Shown here: in pieces, positions 16,647 through 24,421 of the stretch
Numbering within the stretch: position 1 is the stretch's first letter
Layout of the letters: the number at the start of each line of letters is the position of its first letter
Source: Gammaproteobacteria bacterium
GTDB lineage: Bacteria > Pseudomonadota > Gammaproteobacteria > Ga0077536
Direction of reading: 5' to 3'
DNA: 64,000 nucleotides
Assembly (NCBI GenBank): GCA_024234975.1
Contig: JACKNH010000004.1
Span: 372,001 to 436,000, forward strand
Notes under the pieces: model-generated
What the model was told of the DNA's origin: nothing
The model's database searches: none
The model's input: the letters and a program-made list of their open reading frames with translations, nothing else
Translations under genes and position numbers: made by a program

Positions 16647-17852
16647 ATGAATGAATCCGCGCAGAGCCTAACCCTGCCATCCCCGCCACCGGAAGCGCAA
16701 CAGGCAAGTGCCACGTTGTGCGCGGACATCCGGCGCGCGATCGCGGATGCTGGCGGGGTGTTGCCGTTCGATGAGTATATGCGTCGCTGCCTCTATACCC
16801 CCGGCCTGGGCTATTACGCTGGCGGTTCAGTAAAGATTGGCGCCGCGGGCGATTTTGTCACCGCGCCGGAAATGGGGCCTTTGTTCGCGCAAGCCATCGC
16901 TGGCCAGATCGCCACCGTGCTGGACGACTTGGGACCGATCCCGGTGCTTGAATTCGGCGGTGGAACCGGGCGGCTGGCTGGCGACCTGCTGGTGGCGCTC
17001 GCGGCGTCCGGTTCGCCCATGCCAACGTCCTACGTACTCATCGAGCCCAGTGCGGATTTGAAGCAACGGCAGCAGGCGTTGTTGCGCCAGGAGTACCCGA
17101 AGTTCCACGATGTCGTGACCTGGTGGGACGGTTTGCCGGCCTCGCCCCTGCGCGCAGTGGTCATCGCCAACGAGGTTCTGGATGCACTGCCGGTCAAGGT
17201 GTTCGAGATCAGTGATGACGGTTGCCGCGAGCTTGGCATCGCCGACGACGCCAATGGTTTTACCTGGCAATCGATGGCGCCCTCATCGGCATTGGCGGCA
17301 CGCGTTGCGTCCCTGTGCGGTGAATTGCCGTGGTCATTGCCGGTGGGTTACCGGTCGGAACTCGGGTTGTGGCAGAGCTCATGGATCAACACACTTGCCG
17401 CCGGGCTGTCCGAGGGTTTGATACTGTTGGCGGACTACGGCTATCCGGCACACGAGTACTACCACCCGGAGCGTGGCCAAGGGACGTTGATGTGCCACTA
17501 TCGTCACCGCGCGCATGACAACCCGCTGCTATGGCCGGGCTTGCAGGACATCACCGCCAGTGTGGATTTCACGGCGGTGGCGGATGCTGCGCACGAGGCC
17601 GGACTCGATGTCATCGGCTATACGACGCAAGCCCACTTCCTGCTGGGCGGCAATCTGGGACCAGCGGGGGGCGCAGCAGCAAGCGCGTTTGCCGACCCTC
17701 ACAATGCGGGGGCGGCACGCCAGCTGTTGCTGCCGGGTCAGATGGGTGAGCGCTTCAAGCTGATGGCGCTGGGGCGGGGGATCAGGCGACCGTTGCCGGG
17801 TTTCGCGCTGTTCGACCAACGGCATCGGCTCTTGCCACCGCTGTCCGGCTGA
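16647..17852 (+). CDS. SAM-dependent methyltransferase, MidA/NDUFAF7 family (DUF185)
   Basis: The 401-residue protein has the family pattern FDEYMRRCLYTPGLGYY, DFVTAPEMGPLFAQAIAGQI, the SAM-binding VLEFGGGTGRLAGDLL, VVIANEVLDALPV and ILLADYGYPAHEYYHPER, ending in the usual FKLMALGRG. In mitochondria the homologue methylates an arginine of a complex I subunit; the bacterial substrate is unproven. ATG 16647 was preferred to a TTG at 16623, which would overlap the divergent SDR start. Confidence 0.9.
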   Translation: MNESAQSLTLPSPPPEAQQASATLCADIRRAIADAGGVLPFDEYMRRCLYTPGLGYYAGGSVKIGAAGDFVTAPEMGPLFAQAIAGQIATVLDDLGPIPVLEFGGGTGRLAGDLLVALAASGSPMPTSYVLIEPSADLKQRQQALLRQEYPKFHDVVTWWDGLPASPLRAVVIANEVLDALPVKVFEISDDGCRELGIADDANGFTWQSMAPSSALAARVASLCGELPWSLPVGYRSELGLWQSSWINTLAAGLSEGLILLADYGYPAHEYYHPERGQGTLMCHYRHRAHDNPLLWPGLQDITASVDFTAVADAAHEAGLDVIGYTTQAHFLLGGNLGPAGGAAASAFADPHNAGAARQLLLPGQMGERFKLMALGRGIRRPLPGFALFDQRHRLLPPLSG

Positions 17853-17960
17853 ACACGGCAACGGTAGAACCACGATGCAGCATCCCGTCGCGCGGATCGC
17901 AGGCCCGGTCTGGTGACATAGAATGCCCACAGTCAACGCGCATTCAGCGCCGAGGTAGCC

Positions 17961-18887
17961 GTGATGACTCAACGCCCGCCAGGCGAGGACCGCGTAATCA
18001 TGTTTGCCGATATCGTCGGCAGTACGCGCGTTTACGAGTCTCTGGGGGACACCGCGGCCAATGCGCTGCTTCGCGAACGATTGGAATTGCTCAAGCGCGT
18101 CGCTGCCGAGCAGGGTGGCGAAACCGTCGCCGAGATCGGCGATGAAATCATGTGCATTTTCGAGCGGGCGTCGGGCGCAGCCCATGCGGCTTGCGAAATG
18201 CATGCCGAGCTGGCGCGCCTGCCGGAGGATGATCTTCCCGTCGTTCGCCTGCGCATCGGCATGCATCAGGGGCCGCTGGCCGGTTCGTCAGACGACCTGA
18301 TAGGCGAAACCGCCAAGATTGCGCAGTGGGCCACCCGCCATGCCAAGCCCGAACAGACATTGATCACGCGCAACGTGCACGAGGCCTTGCCTCGGTTGTT
18401 CAAGGCAGTATCGCGCTTCGTGGACGACGAGACCTGGGATTCGCTGGAAACGGATCACCTGGAGCTGCATGAACTGATTTGGGACGTCGAAGCGATTACG
18501 GTGCACAAGGAAGAAACCATGCCGTCGCCGGCCAATCGTTTCAGCCATGTCGACGTGTTATGCGGTGAACGCCATTTCGTACTCAATACCGTGCATCCAG
18601 TGCTCAGCATCGGCCGCCATGCCGCGAACGATATCGTGATTAACCATGAGCTGGTGTCGCGCCAGCATGCGACGCTGCAGTTCAGCCGTGGCCGGTGTAC
18701 CTTGAGCGACAACAGTACCAACGGCACGTTCATCATCACGTCCAGCCAGACCCGCGTGCCGGTACGGCGCGAGACCTTTCCGCTCGACAAATCCGGCACC
18801 ATCTACCTCGGTGAGCCGGGGCCGGAGAAGGAACCGTTTGCCCTGACCTTCATCTGCTACCCGGAAACCGGCGACGCCGACGACTGA
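17961..18887 (+). CDS. Class III cyclase-like domain fused to FHA domain (cyclase-FHA)
   Basis: The 308-residue protein has an N-terminal class III nucleotide-cyclase homology domain (FADIVGSTRVYESLGD with the first metal Asp, and EIGDEIMCIF with the second). A C-terminal FHA phosphothreonine-binding domain follows (LSIGRHAANDIVI, VSRQHATLQF, DNSTNGTFI). The stretch that normally carries the transition-state Asn and Arg (VNxAARL) reads GETAKIAQWATRHA, so both residues seem lost and the cyclase may be inactive or altered. There is no membrane segment. Starts are GTG 17961 or ATG 17964. A partner with reversed domain order lies at 49558-50553. Confidence 0.85.
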   Translation: MMTQRPPGEDRVIMFADIVGSTRVYESLGDTAANALLRERLELLKRVAAEQGGETVAEIGDEIMCIFERASGAAHAACEMHAELARLPEDDLPVVRLRIGMHQGPLAGSSDDLIGETAKIAQWATRHAKPEQTLITRNVHEALPRLFKAVSRFVDDETWDSLETDHLELHELIWDVEAITVHKEETMPSPANRFSHVDVLCGERHFVLNTVHPVLSIGRHAANDIVINHELVSRQHATLQFSRGRCTLSDNSTNGTFIITSSQTRVPVRRETFPLDKSGTIYLGEPGPEKEPFALTFICYPETGDADD

Positions 18888-19023
18888 CCGGCGCCGCCTG
18901 CCGCTGTCGCCGCCATGGTGTAAACTGCCGGTCCTGCAATGCCCACGCCGGGCCGCGGCGGCAGATCCGCCGGCTCGCGACACGAAGAGAATCTCGTAGA
19001 ACACGAAAAACGGAGTCAATCAA

Positions 19024-19968
19024 ATGAAGGTTTGCATGATCGGAAACGGTGCTTTTGCCAAGAAGCATCTCAATGGTCTGAAGCGCATCGACGGGGTTGA
19101 GGTCGTGACCCTCGCCGGCGGCCGGCCTGAGGGCACGGAGAAAGTCGCGAAGGAATACGGCATTCCCCACTGGACCACCAGTCTGGACGAAGCGCTCGCC
19201 CAACCCGGCGTTGAAGCGTGCATCATTACCTCGCCGACCCAGATTCACGCTGAGCAAGCCATCAAGTGCATGCGCGCTGGCAAACATGTCCATATTGAAA
19301 TTCCGATCTGCGACAAGCTGGAAGACGCCTACGCCATCCAGAAGGTTCAGCAGGAAACCGGCATGATTGCGATGGGCGGTCATACGCGGCGTTTCAATCC
19401 CAGTCACCAGTGGATTCACAACAAGATAGTTGCCGGTGAATTGAAACTGCAGCATCTGGTCGTGCAGACGTTCTTCTTCCGCCGCACCAACATGAATGCC
19501 GAAGGTCAGGCGCGCAGCTGGGTCGACCATCTGCTGTGGCACCACGCCTGCCATACCGTTGACCTGTTCTCGTACCAGACCGGTGAGCAGCCGGACAAGG
19601 TGAATGCGATGGAAGGCCCGCATCATCCCGAGCTTGGTATCGCGATGGATATGAACATTGCCATGCATGTACCGTCCGGTGCCTTGTGCACGCTGGCCTT
19701 GTCGTTCAACAACGATGGTCCGCTCGGCACATTCTTCCGCTACATCTGCGACAACGGCACTTACATTGCCCGCTACGATGACCTGGTGGACGGCAAGGAA
19801 AATCCAATCGACGTAACCAAGGTGGCGGTATCCACCGATGGCATTGAATTGCAGGATCGTGAGTTCTTCGCCGCCATCCGTGAAGGCCGCGAACCCAACG
19901 CCAGCATCAACGAACTGGTGCCGGTGATGGAGACGTTGGACAAGCTGGAAAAATCGCTCAGCGCCTGA
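19024..19968 (+). CDS. ligC: 4-carboxy-2-hydroxymuconate-6-semialdehyde dehydrogenase-like (LigC type)
   Basis: This 314-residue Gfo/Idh/MocA oxidoreductase has the NAD-binding fold at the start (MKVCMIGNGAFAKKHLNGLK). Long family-specific segments include GHTRRFNPSHQWIHNKIVAG, FFFRRTN, RSWVDHLLWHHACHTVDLF, FNNDGPLGTFFRYICDNGTY and EFFAAIREGREPNASI. These match, from memory, LigC of the protocatechuate 4,5-cleavage pathway, which oxidises the hemiacetal of 4-carboxy-2-hydroxymuconate semialdehyde. The other pathway genes (ligA, B, I, J) are not in the window, so a different substrate is possible. A GGAG Shine-Dalgarno precedes the ATG. Its end overlaps the convergent cca gene by 11 bases. Confidence 0.78.
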   Translation: MKVCMIGNGAFAKKHLNGLKRIDGVEVVTLAGGRPEGTEKVAKEYGIPHWTTSLDEALAQPGVEACIITSPTQIHAEQAIKCMRAGKHVHIEIPICDKLEDAYAIQKVQQETGMIAMGGHTRRFNPSHQWIHNKIVAGELKLQHLVVQTFFFRRTNMNAEGQARSWVDHLLWHHACHTVDLFSYQTGEQPDKVNAMEGPHHPELGIAMDMNIAMHVPSGALCTLALSFNNDGPLGTFFRYICDNGTYIARYDDLVDGKENPIDVTKVAVSTDGIELQDREFFAAIREGREPNASINELVPVMETLDKLEKSLSA

Positions 19969-21124
19969 GGACGCCGGCAATCGCGGCGAGTCGTCGTTCG
20001 CGAATACTTTCGGCAAGTTGCGGACCTGTGTGGCCTTGCGCCGCCAGGTCCGCAATCGTTTGCGCCGCTGCTGCCCGCAGAACCTGTTGCAGCAGCGCGC
20101 GTTGCGGATAGGCCGCCGTCTCTGCCGGGTGACCTGCCTGCCAGTTAAGTTCACACACGGCAAATACCGATTCAGCGCGCTCACCGCGGCGGAACCCATC
20201 CAAACCCTGCAATAAAACCAGCAGTTCCTCCGGGCTGGCTGACAGCGCACGGTCGCATACTGTCCGGTGCCGGATACATAACACCGACAGGTCACGCCAA
20301 TCGTTGGGCGCCCGCCAACGGCGGCAGAAGGCCTGTGCGGCATTAACATCCCGGTCGCCGGCGCCGGTATGCAGCAAGAGAAGTGCATAGCGTTGCATCT
20401 CGTCGACGCCCAGTGCCGCTGCATGGCAGAGCGAGTGCAGCGTGTGCAAACCGGCATCCGTTTCGGCGTTTTCCAGCAGAATTCCTTTGCCGAACAAGCC
20501 ATCAATTTCCGGAAACAGCACTGCCAGCGCGTCGCATTCGCATAAAACCTGGAAAAATCGCGCAGGGTAAGGCTCGCCGAGGGCACGCCGTGTTTCGGTG
20601 AATACCCGCTCCGGCGTCAGGCTGTCCAGCTCACCGGAGTGCGCCATGGCGCGCATCAATGCCATCGTCTCGTCAACCACGGTGAAGTCGAACCGGGCCG
20701 CGAATCTGGCCACACGCAAGACGCGCAACGGGTCCTCGACAAATGCCGGCGACACGTGGCGCAGCAGCCGGTTCGACAGATCTTCCCGACCATCGAACGG
20801 ATCGATGACCTCACCTTCAGCGGTCTCGGCCATCGCATTGATCGTGAGATCACGTCGCCGCAGGTCGTCCTCCAGCGTCACATCCGGCGCGGCATGGACG
20901 ATAAAACCCTTGTAGCCCGAGCCCTGCTTACGCTCGGTTCGCGCCAACGCGTATTCCTCGTGCGATTGTGGATGGAGAAACACGGGAAAGTCGGCGCCGA
21001 CCTGCTTGTAGCCCAGGCGAAGCATTTCTTCCGGCGTGCTGCCGACTACGACGTAGTCGCAATCCTTCGACGTCCGGCCCAGCAAGCGGTCGCGGACGAC
21101 ACCGCCCACGCGGTAAATCTTCAT
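19958..21124 (-). CDS. cca: CCA-adding tRNA nucleotidyltransferase
   Basis: The 388-residue enzyme adds or repairs the 3' CCA of tRNA. It begins MKIYRVGGVVRDRLLG and has the catalytic DCDYVVVG (Asp-x-Asp), RRRDLTINAMA, DPFDGREDL and RVLRVARFAARF. The C-terminal part, which in E. coli is an HD phosphohydrolase, reads LHTLHSLCHA and YALLLLHTGAGD; the HD pair has become HT, so phosphohydrolase activity is doubtful. ATG 21124 was chosen over a start at 21193 because it opens with the family N-terminus. Confidence 0.93.
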   Translation of the reverse strand: MKIYRVGGVVRDRLLGRTSKDCDYVVVGSTPEEMLRLGYKQVGADFPVFLHPQSHEEYALARTERKQGSGYKGFIVHAAPDVTLEDDLRRRDLTINAMAETAEGEVIDPFDGREDLSNRLLRHVSPAFVEDPLRVLRVARFAARFDFTVVDETMALMRAMAHSGELDSLTPERVFTETRRALGEPYPARFFQVLCECDALAVLFPEIDGLFGKGILLENAETDAGLHTLHSLCHAAALGVDEMQRYALLLLHTGAGDRDVNAAQAFCRRWRAPNDWRDLSVLCIRHRTVCDRALSASPEELLVLLQGLDGFRRGERAESVFAVCELNWQAGHPAETAAYPQRALLQQVLRAAAAQTIADLAAQGHTGPQLAESIRERRLAAIAGVLRR

Positions 21125-21259
21125 GGTGCGAAACCTGCGGCACGCAAGTGCCACCGACAGCAGCAGCCGAAGCCCACTGCACTGAATTTGCAAACGCTGA
21201 ACATGGCGCCAGCTTAAATGTGGTGGCGCGGAGTGTGAAGTGGAATCAGGTCAGGCGGG

Positions 21260-23191
21260 TCAGCAGCTCAGCGCGCCGCCTTGCGGTGTCACCACGGCCA
21301 TCCGCTCCTTCAGCTTGGTGACCTCCTGTTCCAGTCGCCATTCGTAGATGGCTGCGTAGAACAGCGTTCGCATGATGTAGCCGCGTGTTTCCCTGAACGG
21401 CACGGTTTCGATCCATACATCGGCCGGCATACAGGTGTTCTTCGGTCTCCACGCGTAGATGCGTCCTGGCCCCGCGTTGTAGGCGCCTGCCGCCATCGGA
21501 AAACTCTGGTCGAAGCGGTCATAAACCTGTTTGAGATAAGCGCTGCCCAGCGTGACATTGGCATCGGCACTCAGCAGCTGGTTGGCGTTCTCGTAGCGGA
21601 AGCCAATCCGGTTGGCGGTTTCCTTGGCGGTTGCCGGCATCAGCTGCATCAGGCCCAGCGCGCCGGCGCCGGAACGCGCATCCTGCATGAACGCGCTTTC
21701 GGCGCGGATGATGCTGTACAACAGCGCCACCGGCATTCCGCGTTTTTCGGCATAGCGGGTGACGAGATCCAGATGCTCCAGTGGGAAGCGGATTTCCATC
21801 GCGTCCAGGGTCTGGCTCTGGCCCAGGGCCATGATCGCGCGGTCATACCATTGCCACTCATGCGCGAGCAGCGCCGCGACCTCTGTCTGCCGAGCCGACA
21901 GTCGGGGTAATTCGAAATGCCACTCCCGCCGGGCGTAATAGCGTTCACCCAGGGCGAGCAGCTCCCGGGCGCGGGCGATGCCACCTATCTGCAGGACCGC
22001 CGTCTTTTCAGCATCGGTTGCAGTCAGCGGATGATCATTCATCGCGTATGGCAGGCCTACCCGATCTGCCGCCGCAAAGCCGTAATAGTCGCGCTGCAGC
22101 GCCAGTTCGGTAAACAACGTGTTGGCGGCGGCGACGTTGCCGGTTTCCTCCAACGCACGGGCATGCCAGTAACGCCAGGCAAGTGGATCGGTCCCGGCGG
22201 CAGGCGCAGCCGACGTCCACTTCAGCAGCATCTCCCAGTCCAACGTTTTGAGTGCGTGACGTAGTCGCAGGCTGTCCAGCGTGGCATCACTCTGCGCGGG
22301 TGGCACGGCATCCAGCAATTTTGCGGTGTCGGGGTGTTGCTGCCTGAATCCCTGATCGGCAAATGCGTAATCGATGTGAGCGCGTTCTTCCGGCGTGAAT
22401 GCGTAGCGATCGCGCACTGCATGCCAGGCATTCATGCCCAGATCGAGGTCCCGGGCCGCCAGCCTGTTCACACCGTGCAGTACTACGCTGCGGTTGAGTG
22501 CAGAATCGACCACCAGCATTTTCGCCTGCAGGCCCTTGGCGGGATCGTCGTGGACCTTGAGCAGTTGCTGCCCGAGTGCCCGGTAATCAGCCGACTGCAG
22601 ATTCCGTGCAAGGTAGGCGGCGAGTGATTTCTGGCCTTTACCCAGTGCCAATTGCAGGCGCGACCAGATGCGATCGTCGGTCAATTCATTGTTCTGCTTC
22701 AACCAGCTGAATACCTGATCGCACTCATCAGGTTGCGACTTGCCTACCAGCCAAAGCGGCAGCGCGTCGGCGGCAAGGCCATCGGTCAGGTGTTGCCGGA
22801 TTCGCGCGCCCAGCCAGTGGCATTGCAGCGCGGTGTCCTGTTGCGGGCGGTAATCAGCAATGAAGTCGGCCCAGCGATTTTGCCGGGCCAGGGTTTTCAA
22901 CCACGCGGTTCGCAAACGGTCGGCAAGCACATCTCCTTCATATTCGGTGAGGAATTTTCGTACCGCGTCGGCCTGGCCGAGATGCAGCCGCCGATTGAGA
23001 TGTTCGTATTCGAGGTATTGGTACAACGGGTATTGGGTGAGGTCTTCCGCGAGTTTGAGGGCGCGAACCGTGTCGCCCGAACGGGCTGCGGCATATGCTT
23101 GCTTGAATCTGGCGCGCTGATCGTTTTCAGCGGCATAGACCGGCAAGGCAATCAGCAACAGGACGGGGGCAACACTTCGCAGGCAGGACAT
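21260..23191 (-). CDS. slt: Soluble lytic murein transglycosylase
   Basis: The 643-residue periplasmic enzyme cleaves peptidoglycan to 1,6-anhydro-muropeptides. A signal peptide (MSCLRSVAPVLLLIALPVYA) precedes the long alpha-helical doughnut domain. The C-terminal catalytic domain has Glu in LYSIIRAESAFM, then GALGLMQLMPATAKE and AGAYNAGPGRI. The length is close to the 645 residues of E. coli Slt70. ATG 23191 was preferred over 23215 because it starts the signal peptide. It lies 152 bases downstream of hemH. Confidence 0.94.
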   Translation of the reverse strand: MSCLRSVAPVLLLIALPVYAAENDQRARFKQAYAAARSGDTVRALKLAEDLTQYPLYQYLEYEHLNRRLHLGQADAVRKFLTEYEGDVLADRLRTAWLKTLARQNRWADFIADYRPQQDTALQCHWLGARIRQHLTDGLAADALPLWLVGKSQPDECDQVFSWLKQNNELTDDRIWSRLQLALGKGQKSLAAYLARNLQSADYRALGQQLLKVHDDPAKGLQAKMLVVDSALNRSVVLHGVNRLAARDLDLGMNAWHAVRDRYAFTPEERAHIDYAFADQGFRQQHPDTAKLLDAVPPAQSDATLDSLRLRHALKTLDWEMLLKWTSAAPAAGTDPLAWRYWHARALEETGNVAAANTLFTELALQRDYYGFAAADRVGLPYAMNDHPLTATDAEKTAVLQIGGIARARELLALGERYYARREWHFELPRLSARQTEVAALLAHEWQWYDRAIMALGQSQTLDAMEIRFPLEHLDLVTRYAEKRGMPVALLYSIIRAESAFMQDARSGAGALGLMQLMPATAKETANRIGFRYENANQLLSADANVTLGSAYLKQVYDRFDQSFPMAAGAYNAGPGRIYAWRPKNTCMPADVWIETVPFRETRGYIMRTLFYAAIYEWRLEQEVTKLKERMAVVTPQGGALSC

Positions 23192-23276
23192 ATGACGATT
23201 ACACCTCTTGGCCACAACGACATCGCATGGCGATGTTCTGTCAGCCTATCACCCGACTGCGGCGTCGACTACAGCT

Positions 23277-23296
23277 GTGACAGCCTTGGCTGTCAC
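23277..23296. repeat. Inverted repeat in the hemH-slt gap
   Basis: GTGACAG, a six-base loop and CTGTCAC form a perfect 7-base stem. There is no T run on either side, so it is not a clear terminator. A shorter inverted repeat (CATCGC, ATG, GCGATG) lies at 23221-23235. Confidence 0.3.
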
Positions 23297-23343
23297 GCAA
23301 CCGGGTTCGGAGTCATCCGGGAAATCAGCGGCAGAAATGGGCA

Positions 23344-24360
23344 TCAGCACAACGTCGGGATGCGTTCGGCAAGTACGCCGGATAGCGCATCAAGGTGAGC
23401 CTCGCAGTCATTGAGTGCCGGTATATAACGTAAGGCGGTTCCGCCAGCGGCCTTGAATGTCTCGCCACCGGTAATCGCGATTTCCTCCAATGTTTCCAGG
23501 CAATCCGTGGCAAACCCGGGGCAGATGACATCCACGGTTTTGACGGACTCGCCGGGAAGCGCGCGGATGCGTTCGTCAAAATACGGTTTCACCCATTCCT
23601 GAAAACCGAAGCGCGACTGGAACGTCATTTCCCAGGCGTCAGGTGCCAACGATAGTGCGTTGGCAATGGCCTGTGCTGTCGCAGCGCATTGCGCAGGGTA
23701 GGGGTCGCCTGCATCCGCGTAAGGTTTCGGGATGCCATGGAATGACATCAGCAGCCGTTCGCCCTTGCCGTGCGCAGCCCAGTGCTGACGAATGGACCGG
23801 GCAATCGCTTCGATGTATGTCGGCGCCACATGGTAATCGCTGATGAAGTGGCATTCCGGCACCCAGCGTGACGCCGTCAGGTGTTCGGCCATGGCATCGA
23901 ATACCGTACCGGCAGACGTTGCGGAATACTGCGGATACAGCGGCAGCACGCATAAACGTTGCACGCCGGCCAGTCGTAACTCATCAATCACATCTCGCAA
24001 AGCTGGCTTGCCGTAACGCATGGCATGCTTTACCCGCACATCCTTGCCTGCAAGACGTTGTCCGAGTCCGGCAGCGAGGCGTTCGGTATACACCGCCAGT
24101 GGTGAACCTTCAGGCAGCCATATTTTCCGGTAAGCATGCGCAACGCGCGCCGGGCGGACACGCAGGATGATGCCGTGCAGTATCGGCCACCAGGCAAACT
24201 TCGGCAGTTCGATGACGCGCTGGTCGATCAGAAATTCGGCGAGAAACTCCCGCACCGCCGCAGGTGTGGGCGCGGCGGGAGTGCCGAGGTTGGTCACAAT
24301 GATGCCGGTGGTCGCGTTGGATGAAGCCGCGTTGGCCAGAAGTTGCTTGTCGATGGGCAT
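23344..24360 (-). CDS. hemH: Ferrochelatase
   Basis: HemH inserts ferrous iron into protoporphyrin IX, the last step of haem synthesis. The 338-residue protein shows TGIIVTNLGTPAAPT near the start, AMRYGKPALRDVID, VLPLYPQYSATSAGT, LLMSFHGIPKPYADAGDPY with the active-site His, TFQSRFGFQEWVKPY and CPGFATDCLETLEEI. ATG 24360 (MPIDKQLLANA) is preferred; the open frame extends to 24468 into ybbP. It follows the ybbA-ybbP genes on the same strand by 61 bases. Confidence 0.96.
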   Translation of the reverse strand: MPIDKQLLANAASSNATTGIIVTNLGTPAAPTPAAVREFLAEFLIDQRVIELPKFAWWPILHGIILRVRPARVAHAYRKIWLPEGSPLAVYTERLAAGLGQRLAGKDVRVKHAMRYGKPALRDVIDELRLAGVQRLCVLPLYPQYSATSAGTVFDAMAEHLTASRWVPECHFISDYHVAPTYIEAIARSIRQHWAAHGKGERLLMSFHGIPKPYADAGDPYPAQCAATAQAIANALSLAPDAWEMTFQSRFGFQEWVKPYFDERIRALPGESVKTVDVICPGFATDCLETLEEIAITGGETFKAAGGTALRYIPALNDCEAHLDALSGVLAERIPTLC

Positions 24361-24421
24361 GGCTTGAACCGGAAGGCTCCAGATGAAGTCAGGTGCAGAT
24401 TGACGCTTTGTGAGTGCTGGA

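Noticed and set aside
18850..20586. 578-codon minus-strand open frame across ligC and the end of cca
   Set aside because: It covers ligC in antisense and cca in a wrong frame; both overlapped genes are well supported.
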